Shown in pieces: positions 30,780-44,335 of a stretch of 64,000 nucleotides of DNA. The notes under the pieces were generated by a model. The model saw only the letters and a list, made by a program, of their open reading frames with translations, had not been told where the DNA came from and made no database searches. How positions within the stretch are numbered: position 1 is the stretch's first letter; each line of letters begins with the position of its first letter. This stretch comes from Isochrysis galbana. Its lineage: Eukaryota > Haptophyta > Isochrysidales > Isochrysidaceae. The stretch lies in assembly GCA_018136815.1 (NCBI GenBank), contig CM030932.1:497481-561480 (forward strand). Direction: 5' to 3'. The translations under genes were made by a program, and so were the position numbers.

Positions 30780-32470
30780 ATGAACAGCAGAGGAGCGATG
30801 GCGTCGGCGGCTTCGCGGCGCGCCGCTTCTCCGTCCCTGTGGGCCTTGGGGCCCTGGGCTCGATCGCGTGTGGCCCGACTCGGCCTGACGCTCTGCTGGC
30901 TGCTCTGCGCGGCCGGCGCGGTACCCGAGGGCATGGTACGGCTGGGAGGAGGCCGCTTCGTGATGGGAGCAGATGAGAGAGAAGAGGGAGAGAGGAGAAG
31001 TAGAGACGACCTGGAACCTCAGGTGAGCGATTAGGAGGGAAAGCGGGCGATGGGGAGGGGGGAAATGGGGCGCAGGCACGACCTGGAGCCTCAGGTGAGC
31101 GATGGGGAGGCAAGAGGGCGTGGGGGAGAGGGGGCGGTAGGGAGCCGGGACACCTCCTGAACGGTCATGGGCGATGGGTACGCGGGGAGAGGAGGGAAGG
31201 GACGAGGGATACGTGGGAGCTACAGCTCAACAATAGAGTAATTTGGTTCAAGTCATCCTGTCAGCCACTGCTACTGACTGCCGCCCCGCTCGCACCGCCC
31301 TCTCTCCGTGCAAAGGAGGTGTCCGTGCAGGAGTTCTACCTCGATGTGACGGCTGTTACCAACGAACAGATGCGGCGCTTTCGCAAAGTGCGCGCGCGCG
31401 ACCGAGCGTCGGCCGGTGGGCGCGTCCACCTCCCAATGCTAAGGTGCTCCCTGCTGCCGCCGCAGGAGTCGGCCTACCGGACCGACGCAGAGCGGTACGG
31501 CTGGTCGTTTGTGCTCGAGATACACGCGACAGAGGCGGCACGGCGCGCCAGCAACCAGACGGTGAAGGAGGCACCGCACTGGCTTGTCGTGCCCGGCGCG
31601 TGGTGGCGCTACCCGCAGGGCCCCGGCTCGAGTATCCGGGAGCGGCTGCACTACCCTGCCGTCCACATCTCGTACAACGATGCCAAGGCCTACTGCCGGT
31701 GGGCCGGCAAACGGTTGCCCACCGAGACGGAGTGGGAGGCGGCGGCACGCCGGCCGCACACGGGGCTGGGCGCGCCGACGAAGCCTTACCCGTGGGGCGA
31801 TGAGCGGCCGCGCAACGGCAGCATCTGGCGGCTCAACTTGTGGCAGGGCGACTTCCCACACTCGGACGCGGCGCTCGACGGCTACGCGGGCGTCGCGCCC
31901 GCCGACGCGTATGCTCCGAGCGAGGCGGGCCTGTACAACATGCTTGGCAACGTGTGGGAGTGGACGAGCACCTGGTTCTCCAAATCGTCGGGCCAGCGCG
32001 TGTTGCGCGGCGGCTCGTACCTTGACTCAGCCGATGGCGCGTTCAACCATAAGGTGACATGTGCCACGCGGATGGGCAACACCGAGGATTCGTCCGCAGA
32101 CAACATGGGCTTCCGGTGCGCCAAGTCGGTTGAGGGCGCACCACGACTCGAGCCGCAGACATACCGTTACAGCCAGGCCAAGCGGAAGCGGCCGCCACCC
32201 GGCGTGGGCGACCCGCTCAAGGACGGCGGGCAGGCTGCGCAGGAGATGGTGCAGGCCATCGCCGCCGAGCGCGGTGCCGAGGGGCTGCAGGCGTGGATGG
32301 ACAAGATGGGGATGGGCCTCGACGTCATGAACGCGGCGGACGCGCAGCGCAAGCAGGAAGAGCGGCGCGCACGGCTGCAGCGGGAAGTAGAGCGCGCCGA
32401 GCGCGAGGAGCGCGAAGCGCACAGCTTCGATGACCTGCGCGACGAAGATATCGACAAGTCCGAGTTGTGA
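30780..32470 (+). CDS. SUMF2: SUMF2-like paralogue of formylglycine-generating enzyme, ER lumen
   Basis: Exons 30780-31022, 31316-31387 and 31466-32470 join in phase 0 and give 439 residues (433 from the second ATG at 30798). A basic N-terminus and hydrophobic core (LGLTLCWLLCAAGA) form a signal peptide. The FGE-sulfatase domain follows: VPEGMVRLGGGRFVMG, an EFYLDVTAVTNEQMRRF segment after splicing, YPAVHISYNDAKAYCRWAGK, LPTETEWEAAARRP, YPWGD, GLYNMLGNVWEWTSTWF, LRGGSYLDSADGAFNHK and DNMGFRCAK. At the site where active formylglycine-generating enzymes have two catalytic cysteines, this protein has the LDSADGAFNH version typical of SUMF2 (pFGE), so catalysis is unlikely. A charged helical tail of about 110 residues follows and ends in KSEL, a KDEL-type ER retrieval signal. 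SUMF2 is known to bind SUMF1 and sulfatases in the ER. A role in regulating sulfatase maturation is inferred. Confidence 0.92.
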
Positions 32471-33533
32471 GGGCAGACCGTGGCTGTCATCACGCGTAGC
32501 GCCCGAACGGGACCATCTGCGAGCACGGCGAAGAAGCGAACACTCCTGCTCTTGTGCATGCTTCTTGCAGCCGTCGACCGCTTGCTTGGTGTGCGACGCG
32601 CGTCCATGGGGTGGGGCGCGCAGTCAATGCTACGACGCTGTTCGGCGCGGTGCCCGCGCGCCCGTGAAAGCGAGCAATTGAGCGCCTACGCTTTCGCGGG
32701 GGCTTGTCTCGAGGTATTGCTGAGGTCGTGGGATGCGTGTAATTTGGTGGAGATAGTGAAGAAGCGCAGCGAGTGCGCAATTTCGGGGCTGCCGCCAAGC
32801 ATATCCGGAGATGAAGACAGGCAACAGTAGGGTTGTGCAGCTACTGCTTGCGCCAGCCGTGCAGGATTGTACCGGTTGCTGAGGGGGGCCAATGTGCGTA
32901 TGCTAGCATACGAGCTGTTGCGGGTAGGGGGGGGTTGACAAGCCACGCTAGGTTCGCCAAGGGCGTCCTCTCTCCCTCTCCAGAGGGCTCCGCCCCCTTT
33001 AGGTGTCAAAGAGTCTCTCCCTCTTCAAAGAGTTCTCCCCTCCCCTTCCCGTATTCCTCGGAGGTTTCCCTGCGTTCGTTTGTCTTCTGTGCGTGTCATC
33101 CGGACCCTTTCCCTTTCTTTACCCATCCGCCTCGTTTTCTTCCCCCCCTTTCCCACTCCTTGGTGTTTCTTTTCCACCTTTCACCTTTCGCTCAGAGCTC
33201 TCGCCTGCGCGGCCTTGTCCATGTTTCTATGTTGCTGCTTTCTGGCGGCTATGCCACTCTCGTCTTCTCTCTATCCCTCGTGGAGTTCCGCCATTGTTTC
33301 CTAGTCGTTGCGGGAGTCCCAATGCTCCTCCTATCCGTCAATTATAAGTGAAAGAGTGCCCGTGCTTGGTAGCACTTGGCACTTAGTGAGTAGCTGTTCG
33401 GTGGGGCCGTGCTGTTGTAGTTGTTGTACGCACGAGTGCGCTGCCTGCTCTGTAAGTGCAGTGCACTAATATGCAATATGGTAATTATCTACTAGATATC
33501 TAGACGCTAGACGCTCGGCCAATTGCTATCCAC
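32471..33533. other. 3' flank of the SUMF2-like gene and a leader-like segment
   Basis: 32930-33350 is T/C-rich and opens with ctctccctctccagagggctccgccccctttaggtg-type words similar to 21780-21830, so it may be a decayed leader of the same repeat class. No gene is supported. Confidence 0.35.
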
Positions 33534-34225
33534 CTAAATAAATATAGATCGTGCGCGGGAGATAATGCGTAATGCGGGGAGAAAACTATAAGAGTCTCTA
33601 GGCGTCAAAAAGTTATATTTGTATAATTGCGATACTTGTTTCCACTTTCCCGAGAGGACCGGTAACCTTTTTTCCCATCTTAGTGTGGATTTTTGTGTTT
33701 TGGTTTTCCTCGAAGCGATGAACGCTTTAGTCAAGCCCCTGACATTTACATCCTCCAGCGTTGTGTGCGCGCCTTTTAGCGTGTATTCTTGAGGTATCGG
33801 ATACGCCATTTCCGCCGGGCCATCGTACGCTCGTCCCCACTTCAGCGGGGTGTATAGTTCGTCGGGTAGTAGTTGCGGGCTGATCCGCTCGTGGATGTGG
33901 GGCTCTCCCATGACGTTGAGCTGGACTTTGTGGTAGTCGCCTCTTCGGCGCAGATAAAAGTTATGGTCTTTGTCCACTAGGACCTCGCCTAGATCGTGTG
34001 CGTCCGGATCTTCCTGGGGGACTAACTCTTGCTCCTCCGGAGCCGGGGGCGGGGTCTTCGCTTGTTTTCTAAGAAGGTTCATATAATCGAATGTGGTATG
34101 TATTAGTCTTGATCTCGTCCATTCAGAAATCTTTTCCCACGACTTAAGAAAGGGGCCTACCGATATGTAATTTCCCCTATGGCGTATCCAACGTTCTCCG
34201 TCCGGCAGGTAATAGGGCGGTCAAA
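33534..34225 (-). pseudogene. C-terminal part of a LINE-type ORF2
   Basis: The minus-strand frame is open from about 34225 (YYLPDGERWIRHRG...) to 33534 without a start codon of its own, about 230 residues. It has the layout of the region behind the RT domain of plant- and protist-type LINE ORF2: LKSWEKISEWTRSR, a proline/acidic stretch, LYTPLKWGRAY, LRWEKRLPV and LTPRDSYSFLPALRIISRA. The last resembles the conserved T-x-RD-x-x-F-L-x-L motif of LINE tails. It breaks off abruptly at the family C element on its upstream side. The RT part of a LINE in the same orientation lies beyond that element (36152-36846), so both may come from one LINE that lost its middle. Confidence 0.6.
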
Positions 34226-34397
34226 CAGTGTTTTTTTATAAGGGGTGAAAAAATGACCATCTCAGAATTGAGGAAATTTGAGGATTTTTTTCGGGAGAAA
34301 GTTCCCAATACACCCAACTAGCACATATCCGGGGCCCATTAGGACCCAGACCCCCCCTTGGGCCCCCACAACAAAACGTAATCAAAAACTGACAAAA

Positions 34398-35154
34398 AAA
34401 AAACCTTTTAATATTCTTACCGCACTCGCGGCGAATGGAACCACTACCCACTACAAGTAGCACGTAGCATACTCTCTACACCCCCATTCCCCGGCCCTTC
34501 TCCCCCCGCCATCAGGCGGCTCCCCCCGTACACTACTAGGGGGATTGGGGTGGAGGGCTTAGATATGGTCCGGTGGCCCGCGCCACCCCCGGTGATCTTT
34601 CCCCCCCTTCCTCCTGTGTCTCCGAGTGGGCGGCCCACTCTGTCTCGTCTTATCCTGTAAACAGGCGCGAGACTTACCGATTTTCCGGTGGGCGGAGCTC
34701 TCGCTCGCGCCCACCCCCTTTTCCGCGCTCTCTCTCCCCTCTCCTGCGGCACGCGCGATGGCGCGCCTGCGGCAGGCCTCCAGCTGCCCTGTGGCGGCCC
34801 CTGGAGGCTCCTGGAGTCCAGCTCAGGGGGCAGAGGAGGCTGGGGCTGGGCCCTGGCCTCCCCTGCCTCTCCCTCGCTGGCGCTCCCGAGCCTCTGGGGC
34901 CCCCAGTCTGCACCTGTCTGCCTGTCGACCAGGGGGGGAGGGGGGGTTGGAGCAATGGGCTGGTCACGAGGGGCCAGGATGGGCGAATGGGGCGAGCCTG
35001 TGGGGAAGGGAGTGGGTCAGTAAGGCAGTGGCCTCCTGGCAAGCCATCAGGCATGCCAGGAGGATGGGTGGTTCCTCCCCCATGGCAGGGGAGGAGTGGA
35101 GAGAGGGGGGGGCTCGTGCCCCCCCATGGGTCAACCAAGTATAAACTTAGTTTC
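34398..35154 (-). mobile_element. family A retroposon nested in family C
   Basis: Exact 19-bp direct repeats taatcaaaaactgacaaaa at 34379-34397 and 35155-35173. The opposite family C copy at 36945-36965 carries the uninterrupted site, with one base difference. In the minus sense the element starts with AACTAAG-TTTATA-CTTGGTT, then gacccATGGGGGGGCACGAGCCCCCC. It ends in attaaaagg and a T-run. Confidence 0.92.
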
Positions 35155-35200
35155 TAATCAAAAACTGACAAAAGACGCTAAAATCGCAAAAGCTTAAAAA

Positions 35201-35998
35201 GCCCAACTTCGAACCGATGCCGGGCGCGCTGCGTGGCCGTTTTCGACGATCCATCCGGATGAGGGACCCCACCAGATACTAAATACACAGGATTCACCCG
35301 GATCGTCACGCCAATCGGGCAGGCCGCGCGCCGAACCCTCGTCGAAATCACCCATCCGCCGAGCCCATTGAACGTTGAGCCGTCGCCGAGGGAGGCCCGG
35401 AGAGCCCAACTTCGAACCGATGCCGGGCGCGCTGCGTGGCCATTTTCGACGATCCATGGCCCGCCAGATACCAAATACACTGGATGCACCCGGATGGTCA
35501 CGCCAATCGGGCAGGCCGTGCGCCGAACAGTCGTCGAAATCACCCATCCGCCGACCCCACTGAACGTTGAGCCGTCTCCGAGGGAGGCCCGGAGAGCCCA
35601 ACTTCGAACTGATGCCGGACGCGCTGCGCGCCCGTTTTCGACGATCCATCCGGATGGGGGGCCTCGCCAGACACCAAACACACAGGGGCCACCCACACAG
35701 TCACGCCAATCGAGCGGGGCGCGCGCCGAAATCTCGTTGAAATCAGCCATCCGTGGAGCCCATTTGACGGTTGACGTCTCTAAGGGAGGCCCGGAGAGCC
35801 CAACTTCGAACTGATGCCGGACGCGCTGCGCGCCCGTTTTCGACGATCCATCCGGATGAGGGCCTCCGACAGATACCAAATACACAGGGGCCACCCACAC
35901 AATCACGCCAATCGGGCGGGCCGCGCGCCGAAACCTCGTTGAAATCAGCCATCCGTGGAGCCCATTCGACGTTTGACGTCTCCGAGGGAGGTGCCGTC
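35201..35998 (-). repeat. four tandem units of about 200 bp in family C
   Basis: Units begin at about 35201, 35404, 35596 and 35798 with gcccaacttcgaac. In the minus sense each encodes a variant of PRMADFNE, DWRD, CVFGI, GWIVENG-AARPASVRSW and ALRASL. Unit lengths of 203, 192 and 202 mean that not all are in one frame. The first unit extends into the 3' region shared with 36847-37141. Confidence 0.85.
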
Positions 35999-36151
35999 AT
36001 GTCGACGTCGTTGTCAGGCGGCGCGGCGGCCTGTGGGCGCTTGGGCTCCGGCGGTTTGGGGCGGCCCCGTTGGGGCGTCGTGACGGCGGGGGGCTGGGAG
36101 GTGGGAGCGGTCGGCGCGCGCTCCATCGCTAAAACTATAACAATAGTTTTT

Positions 36152-36846
36152 GAAGTTGGTCTTTCGAAATGATGTTCCCGATCACCTTTTTCAATCTATT
36201 CGTGAGTATCTTAGCTAGTATTTTGTAGTCGCTTTGGAGCAGCGTTATAGGTCTATAGTTCCTAGGGTCTCGTGTGTCTCCTTTTTTGTAGAAGAGTATT
36301 ATGTCTCCCTCTCTCATGGTCACGCTCAGATGCCCCTGTTCTAGCGCGTGGTTTAGGACTCTTAAGAAGTCGTGTTTGACTAGTTCTGTGAAGCTTTTGT
36401 AGAATTCCGCCGGAAGCGCGTCCGGTCCCGCGCTCTTGCCGCTGCCTATTTGTGCTATAGCGTCTATCATTTCTTCCATTGTGATTTTCCCCTCTATTAA
36501 TTTTTTGTCCCGCGTGTTTATGGGGTGTGCCTCCAGTGCCGCCTCTAGGTCGCGGTCTCTCTCGTGTTGCCTCTCTTGGTATAGCCACACGTAGTATTTA
36601 CGGAGCTCTTTGCGTATCTCCTCGTCGTCGGTGGTTGTGTCTCCCGCGTCGTGGCTTGGGGCGTTCCAGTCGCTTGTGACGTATAGTTCCGGGATTGCGC
36701 TGTTGGATGTCCGTGAGTGGAATTTTTGGAAGAACTCCTTCGTCATTCTTTCTTCACGCTTGAGGGAGTCGAAGCTCTCTTTGTTCGTGGGCCTGGATGC
36801 TCTCCGAATTGCGTCTATCGTGGCGGGTGGGATATGCGTATTTGGT
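36152..36846 (-). pseudogene. LINE-type reverse transcriptase fragment
   Basis: The minus-strand frame runs from 36846 into the family C start at about 36155, about 228 residues. It has the linker before the RT domain (RRASRPTNKESFDSLKREER), then the first RT blocks: MDAIAQIGSGKSAGPDALPAEFYK, a VLNHALEQG helix, and LFYKKGDTRDPRNYRPITLL with DYKILAKILTNRL. The frame ends right after IISKDQ, before the FxxxD and Y-x-DD catalytic blocks, so the enzyme cannot work. No endonuclease domain is visible upstream, where a family C 3' end abuts. The order of RT blocks is that of non-LTR retrotransposons. Confidence 0.85.
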
Positions 36847-37141
36847 ACCTGGTGGGGTCCCCCATCCGGATGGATCGTCGAAAACGGCCACGCAGCGCGC
36901 CCGGCATCGGTTCGAAGTTGAGCTTTTCAAGCTTTTGCGATTTTAGCGTCTTTTGTCAGTTTTCGATTACGTTTTGTTGTGGGGGCCCAAGGGGGGGGTC
37001 CGGGGGTCCGGGTCCTAATGGGCCCCGGATATGTGCTAGTTGGGTGTATTGGGAACTTTCTCCCGAAAAAAATCCTCAGATTTCCTCAATTCTGAGATGG
37101 TCATTTTTCACCCCTAATAAAAAAACACTGTTTGACCGTCC
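36847..37141 (+). mobile_element. 3' end of a second family C copy, 5'-truncated
   Basis: About 295 bp, inverted relative to the copy at 34217-36151 and roughly 93-95 percent identical to it by eye. It starts inside a tandem unit at tggtacctggtggg and ends with caccccta-AATAAA-aaaacactgtttgacc. It abuts the LINE RT frame directly. Confidence 0.75.
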
Positions 37142-37640
37142 TAGTATGTACAATAAGAGTATCTAATGTTATACTTAGAGTATTGCAGTAATAAAAGTAC
37201 CACAAGTACAGTACCGTACTGGTAACGGTACCGGTACCGGGTGAAGCTTCTCAAGACCCGGTGGAACCGGTATACGGTTTACGGTGGAACAACTAAGCAA
37301 ATTTCGAAAGAAATTTCCGCGAAATCCTGACCCCAGCCCCAAGTGGTGGGGACAGTACCCTAACTCTCCGTCATTAATACACAACTACTATTCCTAACGG
37401 CTAACGGGCACTTTGCACTCAGTTCTCAACTTTTCAACAGCGGTCGCGTAAATAACTCCTCTCTTCTCTATTCCAACCTTCAGAAGAAGCCACACGCCAC
37501 AAGCCACTCTCACTATCAATATAATCTCACTATCCATATAACTATTTCCCTACTCATCTCGGTGTACCTCCCTCTCTCTACAATAAAACACCGTCTCTCC
37601 CTATGAAGCTGAGTCTAGTAGTAAACCAGGGGTGACGAAG

Positions 37641-37704
<64 letters not shown>

Positions 37705-38420
37705 ACTCACTCAAACTCTAATATAACCGTCGTCCGTTTCCTCTCTCTCCTCCGTCCATCTCTTGCCCTCTCTCTCCCTCTCTCTCTCTTTCCCTCCCTC
37801 CCTCTCTCTCTCTCTCTCTCCCTTCTTAGTATATCTTCTGGAGCACTTTAACCTAACCATCTAACGCCCCCCCAAAAAAACCCGCCCGCCCCCAAACTCT
37901 CCCCCCCCCCCCCCCCCTCTCTCTTCTCCCCCTCCCTCTCTCTCTTTAACCTACTCTCTCTCTCCAATTCCCTCAAACCATGTGCCTCCCTCTCTCCCCC
38001 ACTGAGTAGTACCATCTGTCTCTACAATCGTTTCTCTCTACTACTCTGTCTCTCTCTCCGCCTCTCCGAATATCACGTAAATCTCTCTCTCTTTCACGTT
38101 ATTTCTCCCCCTCCCCCCTCTCTCTCCCCCTCTCTCTCCCTCTCTCTCCCTCTCTCTCTCCTCTCTCCCTCTCTCTCCGCTGCGCGGGGGGGCCTCTCTC
38201 GCGCCCACCCTCTCCCCCCCTCTTCCCCCCCTCTCCCCCCCTCTGCCCCCCCTCTCCCCCCCTCTGCCCCCCCTCTCCCCCCTCTCCCCCTTCCCTCCTT
38301 TCTCGCGCCCCCCCTCTCCCTCCCACCCTCCCTTCCTCTCTTTCCCCTCTCTCCTTTCCTCCTCCCCCCTTCCACCCCCCCTTCCCCGCGCGCCTCTTCT
38401 ACTTCCCCTCCTCGCTCCGA
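37142..38420. repeat. gene-free stretch dominated by CT repeats upstream of the kinase
   Basis: 37640-37695 is a (CT)n run. 37740-38410 is pyrimidine-rich with several C-runs and tctctccc units. 37211-37280 has ggtaccggtacc-type words. The tract ends about 20 bp before the kinase ATG and is pyrimidine-rich in the gene's sense direction, so it likely spans the promoter and 5' UTR. Confidence 0.7.
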
Positions 38421-40786
<2,366 letters not shown>

Positions 40787-41847
40787 TGCGAGCGTGGCGC
40801 CGTGGTCATTCGCTTGCACGGCCGGAAGGCTTAACAAAGTCAGGTAGCTTCGAGCGCGGCGCCGGCTTGCTGGGCGAAAGGGACCAGTCGCGCGCCTCCT
40901 GGCTACCGAGGTGCGGAATCACCCCGACTCCTTGAGGATGATAGCATGGCCTGTGCTTCGCCGGGACACCTTGTTCTTTAATATTCCCCTTGGGTTGGAC
41001 GAGCCTGTCCATGGCCCTTGGGTACGCCTAACACCGGGGCCACACTGCGCCACGTCGTCGGGCGGCATTTTGTGAAGCGCCTCACTTAGCCCTCTCAAGC
41101 TGGTGTGTTCCGGGGATTAAGGCCAAGACATTCACGATGCGAGGGTGCGCCAACCGTCGACGTCTGCAGCATGATCTTCCGAATGTGCATTGCGTGCTGT
41201 TTAGTGCGGGGGGGGGGGGGGGGCAGGGCGGGGATGGAATGGGGCGGTTGGTAGCCAGGATGCTGCGGATAGATGCCGGGTGTTGCGCTTTTGACACTCG
41301 AGCGAAGAAGCCCTTGCGGCTCTCATCCATTCATCACGGCAAAGACGGAGCGGCAAGTGGCGGATCCTTCATGCGTGCCTCAGCCTCGACCGTGCCATCT
41401 TGTCGCCCGGCCGCCGGTGGGCAGTGTGGAAGGCATGCACACGTTCTGCTTTTTTGTGTGTTCATTTTCGACGAGTCCCTAGGGTTAAGCCGATTGTAGA
41501 TGTGGGCAGTCCTCTACGTCGTGCGCTCATGCTATATCTCCTCTGACACGGCAAGTGGAATCGTGCGTGCGTTCGCAGTGGCGGGGATTTTGCTCTTGCG
41601 CGCTCGAGTTTCTGCGTGCCTTGGGCCGCCTATTTTAATTTTCGAAGGTTCTTAGCTGATCGCGCCGTAGCCAGACCCGGCAGCACAATGTACAATGTGA
41701 ATCCGCGCAAGGCGCTCCACGCCCCACAAACCAAATTTACAAGAGCAGCGCCCCCTCCCCGCCCACCCACCCACGCCCACGCGGCGAGGTTCCCGGGTGC
41801 CGACTCGGCCGCTGGCGGCCGCTGCCCCTCCCTATGACCCACACACC
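40787..41847. other. gene-free stretch behind the kinase
   Basis: Contains a G-run at about 41207-41223. No gene or known repeat was recognised; it probably includes the kinase 3' UTR. Confidence 0.4.
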
Positions 41848-42962
41848 CTCAACTATTAGTTCACCAATAGGGTCATGGAGCGCGCGCCGCTCAGTCGTTT
41901 GTCGCATTTTCGCGAATCGACACTCGTTAGCGCGAATTTTCCTTCTTTCGGAATTTATCGTTCATGATTCTTTGCGCTCAACTAAGTTTATACTTAGTTC
42001 GCCCAGGGGGGGGGCACGAGCCCCCCCCTCTCTCCACTCCTCCCCTACCATGGGGGAGGATCCACCCACTCTCCTGGCACGCCTGATGGCTTGCCAGGAG
42101 CACACAGCCCTGCTGGCGACCCATTCCTCTCCCCACACACAGGCCCGCCTGACAGGGTGTAGGGTGTATGGGTTCACGTTTACCCGGTGTTGACCCACTT
42201 TGCGTTAACACCTCCATTGGCCAGGTGTTGCACATGCGTTACCACTTCAATCTGCAAGTGTTGGTACCAGCAGCGGGTTAACACCACACTAACGGTGCTG
42301 TGCTGTGCACCCACGCACGCACCCACGCACTCACGCACTCACCGAATGCTACGTGCCGCGCGTGCGCGCGCACGAGGAGCTGTGCGGGTGTGGGGTGTGT
42401 GTGTGCTGGAAGTGACACTTCTGCCCTTTTGGGACGGCAGAGGACGGGGTTCCAGCCCCGCAACCCCGAAAGTGGCCTTTGGTGGGCACCAGCATCCTTC
42501 ATTGTAGCCCCAACGCGCCAAAATCTACTAAAAAAAACTCCCTGGCCACCGCGAAAAAACACCGCTTTGTCGTCGCTCGTACTCGCCACCATGAAACAAT
42601 TGGCTTCTGAAACTTTGCAGAAGCTCTTATCATAGCATGCGGCACCTCTCCATGCATTCACATCGACTTTTGGGTGCGATTGTGAAAAGTCGATTTTTCC
42701 CGTCCCACCTCTATCGGCTATCGGTCTTCGGCGCAAACCCGCGACTCGAGTCTCAAGTTCGGCCCCATCCTCCAGCGAAAACTCGAGTCTCGAGGTGATA
42801 GAGGGCGAAGACTGATGGAGCGTTGCGCGAGAGGAGCGGTGACCAGAGCGTTGCGGGACAACACTAGGGGCGGCCGCGCGCCGCGCTGGGCCTGCGTGCG
42901 CTTGCCATTTCTACGTCGTACCACATTCAAATACCTTTTCACATTGCCTCCTCTTGAAGCAA
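41848..42962. other. three adjoining retroposon 5' ends, then unassigned sequence
   Basis: 41851-41890 has the hairpin CTATT-agttcacc-AATAG followed by ggtcATGGAGCGCGCGCC. 41902-41975 is the family F start (GTCGCATTTTCGCGAATCGAC, actcgttag). 41978-42140 is a family A start in plus orientation (AACTAAGTTTATACTTAGTT, then cgcccagg and a G8/C7 hairpin), cut off after about 160 bp. 42150-42300 holds words like gtgttaac and ggtgttg, similar to the palindrome-rich element at 16427. The remainder to 42962 shows nothing I recognise. Confidence 0.5.
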
Positions 42963-43717
42963 AAAAAAAACCTTCTAATATTCTTACCGCACTCGCGGCG
43001 AATGGAACCACTACCTACTACACATAGTACGTAGCATACTTTCTACACCCCCACTCCCCGGCCCTTCTCCCCCCGCCATCAGGCGGCTCCCCCCGTGCAC
43101 TACTAGGGGGATAGGGGTGAAGGGCTTAGATATGGTCCGGTGGCCCGCGCCACCCCCCGGTGATCTTTCCCCCCCTTCCTCCTGTGTCTCCGAGTGGGCG
43201 GCGGCTTCAGTCCCGACTTATCCTGTAAACAGGAGCGGGACTTACCAATTTTTCGGTGAGCGGAGCTCTCGCTCCGCCCACCCCCTTCTCCGCGCCCTCT
43301 CTCCCCTCTCCTGCGGCACGCGCGATGGCGCGCCTGCGGCAGGCCTCCAGCTGCCCTCTGGCGACCCCTGGAGGCTCCTGGAGGCCAGCTCAGGGGGCAG
43401 AGGAGGCTGGGGCTGGGCCCTGGCCTCCCCTGCCTCTCCCTCGCTGGCGCTCTCGAGCCTCAGGGGCCCCCACGCTGCACCTGTCTGCCTGTCGACCAGG
43501 GGGGGAGGGGGGGTTGGAGCAATGGGCTGGCCACGACTGGCCAGGACGCGCGAGGCAGGCGTGCCTGCCAGGGAGAGAGTGGGTCAGCAGGGCAGTGGCC
43601 TCCTGGCAAGCCATCAGGCATGCCAGGAGGATGGGTGGTTCCTCCCCCATGGCAGGGGAGGAGTGGAGAGAGGGGGGGGCTCGTGACCCCCCATGGGTCA
43701 ACCAAGTATAAACTTAG
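42963..43717 (-). mobile_element. family A retroposon, complete copy
   Basis: 19-bp direct repeats ttgcctcctcttgaagcaa at 42944-42962 and 43718-43736, identical. The element is 755 bp, in the minus sense from the hairpin AACTAAG-TTTATA-CTTGGTT at 43717 to attagaagg and a T-run at 42963. No long conserved frame is shared by all family A copies in sense direction; open frames in the other strand (for example 43117-43686) look like by-products of the GC-rich composition. Confidence 0.92.
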
Positions 43718-44335
43718 TTGCCTCCTCTTGAAGCAATATGCATGGCGTTTGCACATGGCACACCCACGCCATTTTCTTGCGGGTGTGATGATCGTGGCAC
43801 GTGTGGAAGCGCCGTCAGGCCTGCGCCCGGCACAGCCTTGATCCGCCGCACCACAAACGCGGCTTACAGAGCCGCGACACCACTCACCAAAGGCACGCAC
43901 TCTTAGCACTCGTTCCCCTTCACTCGCATGCAGACATTCAGAAGGTTCCTAGGACTTCTCGGACACTTCACGATGCGGCGTGTAAGCCCGCGTCACGTGT
44001 CGCCACAAACCACAGCCACCACACTCTTCTTTGAGGGGTCAAGGGCCAGGACTGAGGCGGTGGGAACGGGCCGAGGGGAAGAATTCGGTGCATGTGGAAC
44101 TAAAGCGCGCGCGGGCTTGAAGGCCGATCCGCACAGCACCTTCTTCCCGCCCCGCGGCCGGATCGCCGGAAACGGGGATCACCACCCGGGCACTCTCTCT
44201 CCCACGCTTGCATCCCCGCTGTGTCCTCGGCGCAGTCTTCCACGCGCGAACGCGCCCGCGGCACACGCGCGCGCGAGGTGCGGCGCCCCCGCCCTCTCCC
44301 GTTGCGGGGAAAGCCTCCGCTCCACGCAGCCCGAC
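43718..44335. other. 3' flank of the duplicated-domain membrane gene
   Basis: GC-rich sequence without recognisable elements or genes; likely 3' UTR of the minus-strand gene that ends at 44336. Confidence 0.4.

Larger units (their letters stand above)
34217..36151 (-). mobile_element. family C retroposon, containing a nested family A copy
   Basis: In the minus sense it starts with the hairpin AAAACTAT-TGTT-ATAGTTTT at 36150-36131 and ATG 36126 (MERAPTAPTSQPPAVTT). It has four tandem units of about 200 bp and a 3' region that ends near gggtgaaaaatgaccat in the plus sense, with an AATAAA-like word and cactgtttgacc at the extreme 3' end. The same 3' region recurs in opposite orientation at 36847-37141. 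A family A copy with its own 19-bp duplications splits the 3' region (34398-35154). Seen as a pair, the two 3' ends also form an inverted repeat of about 295 bp with TA on both outer sides, so a DNA transposon with long terminal inverted repeats is the main alternative. Confidence 0.65.

Noticed and set aside
34217-37141. Firm call of a Tc1/mariner-type transposon from the TA borders and inverted ends
   Set aside because: No transposase is present, TA is a weak two-base signal, and the same ends can be explained by two opposed family C copies. Kept as an alternative only.
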